A DNA stretch of 64,000 nucleotides from Aldehydirespirator sp965248735 (lineage in GTDB: Bacteria; Actinomycetota; Acidimicrobiia; Acidimicrobiales; Aldehydirespiratoraceae): assembly GCA_965248735.1 (NCBI GenBank), contig OZ252146.1:682001-746000 (forward strand), read 5' to 3'. Both the position numbers and the translations under genes were made by a program. Shown here one piece after another: positions 23,802 to 33,056 of the stretch (positions within the stretch are counted from its first letter, which is position 1; each line of letters starts with the position of its first letter). The notes beneath the pieces are model-generated. The model did no database searches, was not told where the DNA came from, and was given only the letters and a program-made list of their open reading frames with translations.

Positions 23802-26800
23802 TCACAAACGGGTCCCCCTCATTGGTGGCGCGCCGCTCGTAGGCGGATGGTCGGACAACACTACGTCGGCGAGTTGAGCGATTGTGCAGATCGGAACTCC
23901 TACATCCTGCACGTATGCGGCTGGCTCTGGGTTGACGGTCACGATCAGGCCGATGACGGTCCAGGGCCGTGCAGGGCTGTCAGCACCCAGATGAGCCGCA
24001 ACGTCGGCAGCGCTTCTACGGACATCGTTCACTTTCCGCCTGAGCTTGTCTACGAAGCCCCCTTCATCTGTGAATCTGTCGATGTGGTGGCGCAGCGACC
24101 GAGAGGAGAAGGGCGTCGCTAGGTCCTTCGCTTCGATGACCCAGATTCGGGAAGTCTGCGGGTCGACACACAGCACATCGATCTCGCCGTACAGTTCGTC
24201 GATGCCGTATCGGTGAGCCTTCGACGGCTTGATGCCGCGGCGAACGACCAACCTGGGGTCTGAGAGCACCCTCACGCATTCGTCTTCGAACGCTTTGCCG
24301 ACCTTTTGGCGGTATCTGTCTAGAGCCCCGCAGACATTTTCTGGCAGCACGCGATCGGGCCAGGGCAGTCGTCCTTCGGTCAGATAGTTGCGCAAGATCC
24401 TTGCTGTGAACTGAGCGGTCCAAGGCAAAACATAGATTCCGTTCGTGCATTCTATGAACGGCCGCGTGGTGACTCGTGCCGCTCGGCGTTCGAGTTCCCA
24501 ATGTTCGATGCTGTTGTTGTGCTCATCCTCTAGCAAGCCGGTCTTACGTAGTGTTAGCCACTCCAGCGCTCTAGCGTGCTCGTCTCGTGACGCTAGAACA
24601 GACAGAGGTGTCAATCTGTCGAGGAACGCTTCGGCGCTTACGTGAGCGATATAGGTCGAGGAGGAGACCTCCCACTCACACGCCATGCTTAGCACGCCTC
24701 GTAGCGCATCCAGACCGAATCCCAGTGATGCCTTGAGCTCCTGGTCGACCTCAAGCAGGTCAGCCACTTGGTCCGTGAGTGGCTGCGGCTGGATGTCTTT
24801 GGGCTCAGGAAGATGGGTTTCTGAGGATCCCATGGCAACCGCGTCGGGCAGCATCATCGCCTTTCGCGCGTGCTGGTACGCATGAATGTCAACGTCGGGA
24901 AACTTGGCGGACACGTCGATGCTGAATCGGTCACTGATCGTCATTGTTGCGTCGGCCAGACGCAAGTGGATCGACTCGCTGCGCAGGCTCGATTCAATGC
25001 ACAGTTGAGCGACAGTGAGAAGGTCGATCCATCCGAGCCTGTCGGGCGACGAGCTGCCTTGTGGGGTTCGGGCGACTGTCTCTTCCACGATGAGCGAGAT
25101 GCACTTTGTCAGGACCGTCAGCCGGTCCTCTTCTGAGCGTTCTTCGTGCGCGTCGCTGTCGAAGGTGCCCCGTCTCCACGCGATTCGATGCTGGTTGACC
25201 ATCCGATGGTGGTTGGCGCGTTCGAGCTCAGACAACGCGAACTCAAGCATCACCTCGTGCCGGTAGCGTGCCTGAACGGCGTGGAGTTCCTTGATCAGCC
25301 ACGGGTAGATGACTTGGGACTCGATCCGCACCGCGTCACCGCCGTCGTAGCTTCCCGGATCAACCTGCTCGGCGAGATAGTTGCCCAAGCGGCGTTGGAT
25401 GTCGTTCAGTTGCGAGTCATGCGCCTCGATGGGAGGCGGCAGTTCAACAGCATCCTGCACGACTCGTAGACCGTCTACACGAACGGACGGAGGCGCGGCG
25501 TCCCAATCTCGCTTGAAACGCTCAGTGGCGTCCGTGTGGGGAAGCGCGTCGGCCACCATATGGCCGATAGCTGATTCCACCTCGAGCGAGTCCTGCAGCA
25601 TCGCTACGATCAGGTGCTCATTGCACCGGAGCCGAATGACCGAATCCGGAAACCACTCGAGGACTAGATCGTCTTCTCCATCGCTGTCGTACCCGAGCTC
25701 GAAGATCAGGCGCGTCAGCCCCACTGCGTCTCCGAACGCTAGGAAGGAGTCCTTCGTGGCTTTGAGCTTCGCAGACAGGATCTTTGACAAGGCCCATAGG
25801 GGATCGTTCTCGCGAAACAACCCGGACCGGTCAGACACCGATACGGCTACCGGAATCTCCCAAGCCAGAATCCGATACATCTGTGATTGTGCGACGTCGC
25901 CAACGAGGGACTCCTCGGAGTCGTGCCATGCGATCGGCGAGTCGGATAGTTGAGGGAATCCGAGCCGGTGCAAGGCGCGCTCAAGCGCCGATGCGCTGGC
26001 TGCATCATTCCACTCGGACCTTGTAATGCGAGGATCGACTGACACGAGACCTGGAGCGACCGCGTCGCGGTGGAAGGACTTGCCGCGACTAGTCCAGATC
26101 ATCCACAGCGGAGCCAGGTTCAATGACCAGATGAGGCTGGAGCCTCTGAGCTGCGAATAGTCTCGCAAGAAGAACCAGAGGTCCGGCGGGCTAGAAGACG
26201 TGGACCTAGCGATGTTCTTGAGGTCCGTCAGCGTTGCCCTCGGGTACTTGCTGATAGGGCTGAGCCCTGCCACTCCCGGCGCGGCGACAATCTGCAAGTG
26301 GACGATGTCAGCGTCGTCGTCGACTCTGTCCAGACCGTCAGCCGCTGTCAGTGCAGTACCGGGCACAACTGTGTCGAGACTGGCGTCGCTGGAGTCGAGC
26401 ACTGTGCGTAGGCCGTCCTGGGTCAACGCTGCGGCGACATCGATCACGAGAAGCTGAGTAGGCGAATAATGCGTGATCGAGTGAACTTTGCTTGTAGGGG
26501 AGACCGCTACGGGCCCGGTGATCGGATGAGCCGAACCAGCGAGTATGTGGCCGGCGTGGTCACTCACCAGTGACCGCCAACGCGTCTCGGCGTCTCCGCT
26601 CAGTCGCGACGCGAGTTCAGCGAGACGCACTCCGCATGCGACCAGCGCCTCCAACAACAGCCCTCCCGAGACTGGCGCCCACTCCTCGGCGCCCAGCCGC
26701 AGGCAGATCGTGTCGGCGAACACCGACACCGGATCATCAAGCCCGCAAGCCAGTTCGCTGGGCAACACCGAATGCGTCAGCAACGCTTCGCGTGTTCTAT

Positions 26801-27413
26801 CCGGTGCCTCACACGCATCGACCTGAGCGAAGATGTCCTCGAGTCGGCTGGCGGCCTCGAATTCGTCGTTGGTGATGTGGGCGGGCGAGCCCGGCTCAGG
26901 CATCTCGTCGTTGGGCCAAGCAGCCGACAGCACGCCGGCAATGTGGTTCATCCGTCGCAAGGCCAACTCGATCAGGTCACCGAGTCCGTAGCCTTGGTGA
27001 TCCACGAGCACCGGATCTATCGCATCCGCCAACAGGCCCAGTTCGTCGATTGCTGCGATAGGGCGGCCCAACAACCCGGGCAGCAACTGATGCAGCTCTC
27101 CGTTCCATCGCACGACAGCACCCGCTCGAACATCGCACGGCTGCTGATCCTCCAGCGTCTGCAGTTGCGGCTCCGACTCATGAGCCGCAGCCACCAACAC
27201 CGGAAGCAGCGAAGGATCGGCTGGTCGGCCCTCAACGCCGGCGCTGTTGGCCACGGCATGGAACACGACCGCGAGGCTCGGGATGCGGTGACTCGCCGTC
27301 GGCGATGAACACGCAGCCTCAAGCAACGCCAACAGCGACGCCCGTGACACGCCGGCCATCGCACGCTCAATAGGCCTGAGACGCCGCCTTCGTCGACTCC
27401 TTCTCCAATTCAT
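23802..27413 (-). CDS. very large protein with C-terminal PD-(D/E)XK nuclease domain; candidate new defence gene
   Basis: About 1203 residues from the ATG at 27413 (preceded by GAGGAC; a longer start at 27458 is possible). Most of the protein is a soluble, helix-rich region without motifs I recognise (for example LADAIDPVLVDHQGYGLGDL, WFFLRDYSQLRGSSLIWSLN). No P-loop is seen. At about residues 1045-1100 lies a restriction-like fold: KAFEDECVRVLSD, GEIDVLCVD (Asp) and IWVIEAKD (Glu-x-Lys), the D...ExK active site. It is followed by a beta-rich end (WTVIGLIVTVNPEP). Known: PD-(D/E)XK domains at the end of large sensor proteins are frequent in phage defence. Inference: a single-protein nuclease system. 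The stop lies 10 bp from the stop of the IS3 gene, so the last few residues may have been altered by that insertion. Confidence 0.75.
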   Translation of the reverse strand: MNWRRSRRRRRLRPIERAMAGVSRASLLALLEAACSSPTASHRIPSLAVVFHAVANSAGVEGRPADPSLLPVLVAAAHESEPQLQTLEDQQPCDVRAGAVVRWNGELHQLLPGLLGRPIAAIDELGLLADAIDPVLVDHQGYGLGDLIELALRRMNHIAGVLSAAWPNDEMPEPGSPAHITNDEFEAASRLEDIFAQVDACEAPDRTREALLTHSVLPSELACGLDDPVSVFADTICLRLGAEEWAPVSGGLLLEALVACGVRLAELASRLSGDAETRWRSLVSDHAGHILAGSAHPITGPVAVSPTSKVHSITHYSPTQLLVIDVAAALTQDGLRTVLDSSDASLDTVVPGTALTAADGLDRVDDDADIVHLQIVAAPGVAGLSPISKYPRATLTDLKNIARSTSSSPPDLWFFLRDYSQLRGSSLIWSLNLAPLWMIWTSRGKSFHRDAVAPGLVSVDPRITRSEWNDAASASALERALHRLGFPQLSDSPIAWHDSEESLVGDVAQSQMYRILAWEIPVAVSVSDRSGLFRENDPLWALSKILSAKLKATKDSFLAFGDAVGLTRLIFELGYDSDGEDDLVLEWFPDSVIRLRCNEHLIVAMLQDSLEVESAIGHMVADALPHTDATERFKRDWDAAPPSVRVDGLRVVQDAVELPPPIEAHDSQLNDIQRRLGNYLAEQVDPGSYDGGDAVRIESQVIYPWLIKELHAVQARYRHEVMLEFALSELERANHHRMVNQHRIAWRRGTFDSDAHEERSEEDRLTVLTKCISLIVEETVARTPQGSSSPDRLGWIDLLTVAQLCIESSLRSESIHLRLADATMTISDRFSIDVSAKFPDVDIHAYQHARKAMMLPDAVAMGSSETHLPEPKDIQPQPLTDQVADLLEVDQELKASLGFGLDALRGVLSMACEWEVSSSTYIAHVSAEAFLDRLTPLSVLASRDEHARALEWLTLRKTGLLEDEHNNSIEHWELERRAARVTTRPFIECTNGIYVLPWTAQFTARILRNYLTEGRLPWPDRVLPENVCGALDRYRQKVGKAFEDECVRVLSDPRLVVRRGIKPSKAHRYGIDELYGEIDVLCVDPQTSRIWVIEAKDLATPFSSRSLRHHIDRFTDEGGFVDKLRRKVNDVRRSAADVAAHLGADSPARPWTVIGLIVTVNPEPAAYVQDVGVPICTIAQLADVVLSDHPPTSGAPPMRGTRL

Positions 27414-27686
27414 GTCCTCAACCCCCGAACCAAACGAAGCTTTCCGAAGCCAACCCACAGCGTAGGCAATCCCCTGTGACCCGACAGGCAGCGCCCGTCC
27501 TTGATCTCCGCGCAGGTGGGCGTTCGCAACCTATGACCCGGATCGGCCCCCCCGCAGAGGAGTGCGTCGCGGAAGGAGGCGCGTACACCGACCACGCCCG
27601 TCGATCCTCGGGCCGGGCTGGACCTGCGAGCACCCTCCGGGCCTCACCCCCGCCGACGGCCGCTATCTGGATAACGTCACCCGGTC

Positions 27687-28148
27687 GTGAACCCCATCGA
27701 CGTCTACACCGACGGCGCGTGCCGCGGGAACCCCGGCCCTGGCGGATGGGCGTGGCTGGTTCCCGGCGGCCGCTGGGCGACCGGATGCGAGCGGCGTGCC
27801 ACCAACCAGCGGATGGAACTGCAGGCGGTCCTCGAAGCGGTCAGGGCCCATCCCGATGACCCGCTACGCATCCACTCCGACTCGCAGTACGTCGTGCACT
27901 GCTTCAACAACGGCTGGTATAACGGCTGGCTCAGACGGAACTGGGTCAACAGCAAACGCCAGCCCGTAGCGAACCGCGACTTGTGGGAGCCGCTGATCGA
28001 ACTGTGGCTGCCCCGCTGCAGCGAGGTGGCCTTCGTGTGGATACCAGGCCACGACGGGAACCGTCACAACGACCTCGCCGACAAGCTGGCCTGCCGGGCA
28101 GCCGACACGCAACAGCCCGCCACCGGGATGAACAGCGCAGCCGTCTAG
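27687..28148 (+). CDS. rnhA: ribonuclease HI
   Basis: 153 residues from a GTG at 27687. Endonuclease that cuts the RNA strand of RNA-DNA hybrids in the cytoplasm. The four acidic active-site residues are present: Asp9 (YTDGACRGNPGPGG), Glu44 (QRMELQAV), Asp65 (IHSDSQYVV) and Asp132 (NDLADKLA), with His122 (IPGHDGNRHND). Length is normal for a bacterial RNase HI without an extra N-terminal domain. No SD is obvious before the GTG. It is a single gene, with an IS end 28 bp after its stop. Confidence 0.95.
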   Translation: MNPIDVYTDGACRGNPGPGGWAWLVPGGRWATGCERRATNQRMELQAVLEAVRAHPDDPLRIHSDSQYVVHCFNNGWYNGWLRRNWVNSKRQPVANRDLWEPLIELWLPRCSEVAFVWIPGHDGNRHNDLADKLACRAADTQQPATGMNSAAV

Positions 28149-28176
28149 CGCCGCAACCGACAACGCCCCGGTGGCG

Positions 28177-28270
28177 TGTGGGTGCCGGATGTTCGGCCGT
28201 GGCCGTTGACCTGCCGCGATGCGGGCCGATCCCGAGTCCTCGTGTGCCGCATCGCCGCCCGCCTCCCCGC
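28177..28270 (+). mobile_element. solo IS end (transposase-start side)
   Basis: TGTGGGTGCCGGATGTTCGG followed by the start region of the transposase up to GTGTGCCGCATCGCCGCCCG, after which the match fades. About 95 bp. Confidence 0.7.
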
Positions 28271-28369
28271 ACTTTCGCGAAGGCTCAAGTTGTCTAGTCG
28301 GCGTCGGGCATCCAGCGCGACGAAGCGAACCGGCGTGAGCAAGAATCCCGACGTGGAGCGCGGACCAAC

Positions 28370-29463
28370 TCATGGGTACTTGAGAAGCTCCCGTAGCCCG
28401 TAGGAGAACTGATGCCAGGTGTGGGTGATCATTGAACGCGCATCGGTTGCGTTGACTTGCCGGCCGACGCTCATGCAATGGGCAGTGGCACCGGTCCAAA
28501 CGCCAGGCGGTGCATGTCCGGTGTATTGGAGCGGGATCGTCTCGCGTTTCGTTCCCGTCGCTCGCGGGTTGGTTGTTTCAGCCGCCTGGCGGTGGCCTCG
28601 GGCGCGTCGACGGAGATGCCGCTGCAGCACATCGGGCACCACGAATCGGACGAGAAGGATCGTGACCAGTACCGGGGGCAGGACAAGAACACGGAGAATG
28701 GCCGAGATGTCTGTGGATTCGCTGAATAGCGCTAGGAGAACGACCAACGCTGCAGGCGGAACGGTGTACTTGCTGACAAAATGTGTCGCGGCCGCGAACG
28801 GGTGCGGGTTTCGTTGCATGAGCCAACTGCGCAGTGTCGTGTCTCGTCGTTCGGCAGCGACGTCGCGGGCTCGCTGGTATGTGTCGGTTGGGATGATCAC
28901 CAATTCGGTGGCGTCCTCGGGCAGGTCTGCGAGCGGGGACTGACCGCTGCGGCGGGTGCTTCTGGGTGCGGCGGCGGTCACCGCGTACTCCAGCCACTGC
29001 GAGCCTGCATCGCCGGCTACGCGCACGACGTTGCCTCGGGTCCGCACAGTCACGCAGTGTGCATGGTTGCTGGAGCCGGGGCCTCCGAGTTCGCGGATCG
29101 CGACCGTGCGATAGAAGCTGACAACACCGCGGCGCATGGAACGGTCGAACACCTTTGGGTGTTCGCCTTCATCGAGCATGACCCGCAAACGGTCACGAGG
29201 CCGGATCTCTCGGTAGTCGACCTCGCTGCTGCCGCGCACACCGACAACCAGGCGGGCAGCGAATACTTGCTTGCGTGTCTTGGGGCGCACCATGAAGAAT
29301 CCGGTCACTGCCACCGCCGCGCGCACGGCTCCGAAGCGGGACCCTGCGAACTGCAGCGGCACGCAGCCGTGCTCTGCATAGATATCCGCGTCAAGCCCTC
29401 CGACCGCGACGATTCGACGAGCCGAACGCCACTCTCGCCATGCAGCAAACAGCAACTGCACCG
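28370..29463 (-). pseudogene. membrane protein with lost N-terminus
   Basis: About 364 codons on the minus strand, from VQLLFAAWREWRSARRIVAV to a stop at 28370. An extracytoplasmic or cytoplasmic beta-rich part (EIRPRDRLRVMLDEGEHPKV) is followed by two transmembrane helices (VPPAALVVLLALFS and ILRVLVLPPVLVTILLVRFV) and a basic tail. The frame continues into the IS end at 29464, from which an in-frame ATG at 29530 would add an IS-encoded leader (MGSQDASSNCLVNAHGRILG). The native start is missing. Domain order is loosely like the 29965-31182 protein (C-terminal helix pair) but no shared motif is clear. Family unknown. Confidence 0.5.
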
Positions 29464-29940
29464 TGTGGGTGCCCAATATTCGGCCGTGTGCGTTGACCAG
29501 GCAATTTGAGCTTGCATCCTGGGAACCCATGTGTTGCGTCCTCTATCGATTCTTGGCGTTGCTTGCACGGCTGGCGGTGCGTAGTGGGCGCTCGAAGGAA
29601 CTCGAGATCATCGTGCTGCGTCACCAGCTCTCTGTCTTGCACCGCCACAACAACCGGCCGAAGCCGACCGATAGGGACCGGGCCCTGCTCGCTGCGGTAG
29701 CGGCGGCCTTGCCCCGATCGCAGCGAGGCGGGTGGCTCGTCACGCCTGAGACTCTGCTGCGCTGGCACCGACGGCGAATCGCGCAACATTGGACCCAGCC
29801 CTCGCGAACGCCAGACCGACCAGCCACCTGCGCCTCGCTCCACCTGCGCCTCGCTTCGTCGTTTCATCGTCGATATGGCCAACGACAACCCCACCTGGGG
29901 TTACCGCCGAATCACCGGCGAACTCACTGGTCTCGGCTAG
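29464..29940 (+). pseudogene. 5' part of an IS transposase (divergent subtype), truncated
   Basis: The left end TGTGGGTGCCCAATATTCGG is followed by a transposase start at 29529 (MCCVLYRFLALLARLAVRSG) and KELEIIVLRHQLSVLHRHNN, PETLLRWHRRRIAQHW; then the frame breaks near 29830 and the match ends at the equivalent of ITGELTGLG (29938). The catalytic core is gone. It belongs with the 17678 subtype. Confidence 0.8.
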
Positions 29941-29964
29941 GCACCGTCGGCGCGGGCGACTTCA

Positions 29965-31182
29965 CTACTCGGGCTGAAGCCTGCGCCAGAATCTCTTCCA
30001 GTCCTTCTTGCTCAGTACCCGACCTCTCCGGACCATAGAGCCGAACACGAGGCAGTCGGTGGTTCCGCCCCTCCACACCCTGTCGCCGCCGCGTCCCTGG
30101 TTGTCTCGGCTGCGCCACCGCCATGTCTGAATCAACACCGCGGCGGGAACTCCCAGATACACCCCCAACACGACGAGCCAGACCGCCGACCACACCGCCA
30201 GAATCGAGACCGCTACCGGATCCTGCGATCCCGCCAGTCCAAGAATCGCGACGCTCGCTAGCACGACACCCGGGCCACTTAGTAGCCACATGATGACTCG
30301 CCCGGCGAGCATGCCACGAACGCGTCCGCGAATGTAGCGGTAGTCGTCGTCGCGCTCATGGAGGGTTGCCGGATCTTCTTGCGGGACGAGGGGATCGTCT
30401 TGGGTCTCGTACATCTCTCCGGCGAGACTGCCCCAGCTCTCACTCGGAGCGGTGTGGGCGGGGTTGTCGGTGATCAGCCACAGCGCGTCGTCGGGGATCT
30501 CTCCGACTCGCTTGGGGCTGCACGTCGGCACCGCATGCCGGACACCGTCGCATGATTGCACGCCGATCATCTCATGATCCTCGTCGTCGAGGTTCGTGGT
30601 GAAGGTGTCGATGGCGTAGCAGCGCACCTGCGACGCCTCATCGAAGAGATCCGAGATCGATGCGATTGCGACGAGACGGGGACGGTCGAAGGACACTGTG
30701 TGAGAGCGCAGCGAGGCCTCCAGATGACGTCTGTTCTCGTTGGAATGGAGCCGTATTGCCAGGACGAAACTGCCGGTGATCGCCGCTGAGCCGGGGATCG
30801 GATGGCACTGCCATCCCGATATTCGGAATCCTGGCTTCGAGATCATGCGTGTCGTAAACAAGAAGTCGGCGACTGCACTTCTGGCTGCACGAATCCCGGG
30901 TTCACGACTTCTCGTCTCTAGCGGAACCAGGCCCCGAGTTGCGATGTATTGCTCGCGTCCTTGCGATCGATCCAGGCGCGACAGCTCCGAGACTCGGTAA
31001 GCGCTTTGTCTCGGTTGTCGTCTGCGCTGCGGGCGATCTCGCCTTGAGGACGGTGCTGTTCGCCTGCCGCGCCACTGCTTCTGGAGCCGTCGCCAGCCCC
31101 ATTGGCCTGACTTGATGACCAGTCCAGACACGACGGCCAGCCAGAGGTGCGAAACAAGCTCCAAGACAGTGGACCAGTCCAC
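29965..31182 (-). CDS. hypothetical membrane protein with N-terminal anchor and C-terminal helix pair
   Basis: 405 residues from an ATG at 31182 (MDWSTVLELVSHLWLAVVSG). A first transmembrane helix near residues 8-25 is followed by a basic linker (WRRLQKQWRGRRTAPSSRRD), a soluble domain of about 220 residues (SAITGSFVLAIRLHS-like strands, RLVAIASISDLFD, DEDHEMIGVQSCDGVRHAVP) and two helices near the C-terminus (MLAGRVIMWLLSGPGVVLAS, ILAVWSAVWLVVLGVYLG). I do not recognise the family. Like its neighbour at 28370 it lies in an IS-dense stretch, with the IS remnant just downstream of its stop. Possibly an effector or sensor; undetermined. Confidence 0.6.
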   Translation of the reverse strand: MDWSTVLELVSHLWLAVVSGLVIKSGQWGWRRLQKQWRGRRTAPSSRRDRPQRRRQPRQSAYRVSELSRLDRSQGREQYIATRGLVPLETRSREPGIRAARSAVADFLFTTRMISKPGFRISGWQCHPIPGSAAITGSFVLAIRLHSNENRRHLEASLRSHTVSFDRPRLVAIASISDLFDEASQVRCYAIDTFTTNLDDEDHEMIGVQSCDGVRHAVPTCSPKRVGEIPDDALWLITDNPAHTAPSESWGSLAGEMYETQDDPLVPQEDPATLHERDDDYRYIRGRVRGMLAGRVIMWLLSGPGVVLASVAILGLAGSQDPVAVSILAVWSAVWLVVLGVYLGVPAAVLIQTWRWRSRDNQGRGGDRVWRGGTTDCLVFGSMVRRGRVLSKKDWKRFWRRLQPE

Positions 31183-31502
31183 TCATGGACCTCCTGGCAC
31201 AGCGACGACCATTAGAAGCTGCGCAGTCTTAGCACAATCAGATTGCTGGCGTGAGCGTCTGTGAGAAGACTCGCCCGAGCGCGCGGACCGACTCGTCGTC
31301 TTCTGAGTCGACCCGCGGGCGGACAGCCGGCGCAATTCCCGATGAGGCTCACCAGACCCTCCAGGAATACCAGGGGTGCCTCTGTGTGTTGTCAAGCGGC
31401 TTGGTGGGCGACGGTGTCAGGGCAGCGGCGGCGGTGTTCGTCGGCGAGCATAAGCCGCCAGACGCTGGCGGCGACGAACACCAGCGAGCGGCGAGTCGGT
31501 CC
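31183..31502. other. non-coding stretch with a transposase-tail-like fragment
   Basis: No intact gene. On the minus strand about 31395-31505 reads TRRSLVFVAASVWRL then ADEHRRRCPDTVAHQAA and a stop, which looks like the C-terminus of some transposase or recombinase, without the rest. Family not identified. Confidence 0.35.
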
Positions 31503-31667
31503 ATGGATCAATCCGAGCTTCTAGGCCGGCGTGGACAGTGGCTCGAAGCACCCGACGGCTCGCTGTGGCCGCTCGATCTCGCCCCTGAGGAAGAGCCGAT
31601 GGCCGAGGACGGGCTCCCAGACCGCCCCAGCAACTTCGAGCCCCTCAATAACCTTCCGGTCGAGTGA
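31503..31667 (+). CDS. 54-residue acidic ORF, uncertain
   Basis: Reads MDQSELLGRRGQWLEAPDGS, then SLWPLDLAPEEEPMAEDGLP and ends NLPVE. The composition is protein-like and the stop lies 6 bp before the next IS end, but there is no SD and no family. Could be a real small protein or the 3' part of a lost gene. Confidence 0.35.
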   Translation: MDQSELLGRRGQWLEAPDGSLWPLDLAPEEEPMAEDGLPDRPSNFEPLNNLPVE

Positions 31668-31672
31668 GGGTG

Positions 31673-31822
31673 TGGGTGCCCAAAACTCGGCCGTGGGCGC
31701 TGACCAGGGGTGATGGGACTCCATCCTGGGCCCTTGTGTGTCGCGTCCTCTATCGATTCTTGGCGCTGCTTGCACGGCTAGCGGTCCGTAGCAGACGCGC
31801 CAGAGAACCCGAGATCATGGTC
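31673..31822 (+). mobile_element. solo IS end (transposase-start side, divergent subtype)
   Basis: TGTGGGTGCCCAAAACTCGG, then the transposase start LCVRVLYRFLALLARLAVRS, fading after EPEIMVL. About 150 bp remain. This end shows clearly which half of the 153-bp MITE it corresponds to. Confidence 0.75.
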
Positions 31823-31876
31823 TTGACGGCCGGTCCGACTGCGGCTGAGACGGTCGGGGCAGGCCAGTTGTCGGCG

Positions 31877-32401
31877 CTAGCCGATCAGGCGATCCACCGC
31901 TTCCTTGATCTGGTCCCATGCGATGCGTTCAGCGAGGCGGTCCAGCGTCGCAGGCCGCGCGCTCTTCTGCGCGCCGAGTTCATCGTCGAGGTTTCGAACG
32001 GGGATCACCCAGAACTCCCAGGCGCCGGGGTCTGCGACGTTGGCGTTGGTCGCTGGCATCGGCGTATGCAAGCAGAACACGTACACATCAGCCACTCTCG
32101 CCGGTGGACCCAGTTGGACGTCGTCGTTTGTCGCCGGGTCCCACGAGAACTTCCGGCACGCAATGTCGAACCTCGGATTCGGACGCGGGTTCCATGCTTG
32201 ACCGGATGCCTTGACTTCGATTTTGTTCTGCTGGTACTCGAGATCCCACGGCATCCACTCCTCTCGGGCGGCATCGTGGTCGATGGCCCCTAGCGCTTGG
32301 CCCACCAGCCACTCGGCAAAGATGCCCCGGTTCCGGTTCTCAGCGAGCGCTCCCAGCGCCCACCGTCGGAAGTCCTCGATGTCAAGTTCGGATTCCTCCA
32401 T
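31877..32401 (-). CDS. small PD-(D/E)XK nuclease-like protein
   Basis: 174 residues from the ATG at 32401; GTG at 32407 is an alternative. The order Glu30 (GIFAEWLVGQALG), Asp53 (WMPWDLEY) and Glu62-x-Lys64 (KIEVKASGQAW) fits a minimal PD-(D/E)XK core near the N-terminus, where an acidic helix precedes the D...ExK pair. A beta-rich middle (VADVYVFCLHTPM, WEFWVIPVRNLDDEL) and a C-terminal helix complete a compact single-domain fold. Such proteins are often orphan restriction- or repair-type nucleases. No methyltransferase is adjacent. The downstream side is an IS remnant. Confidence 0.7.
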   Translation of the reverse strand: MEESELDIEDFRRWALGALAENRNRGIFAEWLVGQALGAIDHDAAREEWMPWDLEYQQNKIEVKASGQAWNPRPNPRFDIACRKFSWDPATNDDVQLGPPARVADVYVFCLHTPMPATNANVADPGAWEFWVIPVRNLDDELGAQKSARPATLDRLAERIAWDQIKEAVDRLIG

Positions 32402-32493
32402 CAACACGACAGTAGTTCCGAGTGTCGCATGGGCTCACAGGCATCGTCGAGGGCTCGGTGTTCGGCGGTGGGACCACGCCGTCACACGATCAT

Positions 32494-32600
32494 GCCCCTG
32501 AGCTAGGGTTTCACGCTCCGAAGCCAGAACGGCGTTCCAGAATCGGGCCAAATCCGTTCCAACCCCGGTGCAGGGCAACGCTCTGACTCCAGCTTTTGTG
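32494..32600. repeat. dispersed repeat, divergent copy 3
   Basis: GCCCCTGAGCTAGGGTTTCACG, CGTTCCAGAATCGGGCCAAA and TCCGTTCCAACCCC line up with the first half of the repeats at 10861 and 20891; the second half is weak. Confidence 0.5.
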
Positions 32601-32616
32601 ATCCCGCACATACGCG

Positions 32617-32928
32617 ATGGCCGTGTCGCTGCGAGACCACGCGGCGTGCGCTGCGGCCGCGGACCTGGCCGAGATCCGGGCCGAGCACGCCGCGGATGCC
32701 TTCGTGACTAGCTGCATCACCCACGAGGGCTGCGCCCCGCCCGAACCCGGCGGCATCGAGGCCTGCGCCGCAGCCGACGCGGGCGTGGTCATGACGGCGC
32801 GGGTGGCGTGGACCCCGGCGCTGTGGAAGGGCTTGACTCCCGCCACCGCCGAACGGGTAGTCGCCTACGACGACGGGCTGGGCGCCAGTCTCAAGTCCCG
32901 CGCCGCCGCCGCGCTCGACCCCTGCTGA
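32617..32928 (+). CDS. 103-residue Ala-rich ORF, uncertain
   Basis: Reads MAVSLRDHAACAAAADLAEI, then THEGCAPPEPGGIEACAAAD and VAWTPALWKGLTPATAERVV. Soluble, with four Cys, no family recognised, no SD. Base composition is GC-rich as in coding DNA. The surrounding 32408-33056 contains nothing else apart from the dispersed repeat. It may be part of a mobile element. Confidence 0.3.
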   Translation: MAVSLRDHAACAAAADLAEIRAEHAADAFVTSCITHEGCAPPEPGGIEACAAADAGVVMTARVAWTPALWKGLTPATAERVVAYDDGLGASLKSRAAAALDPC

Positions 32929-33056
32929 CCCCGAGCGCGCCGGCGCCGAACCTCCGCAACCGCCCCTTCGACGCCGCTCGCACCGGAGTACCACGGCAGC
33001 AGCGAGTGATCCCTCGCCGCCTTCCCGGCAACCCCGCCCGAGTCAAGACAGAGGCG

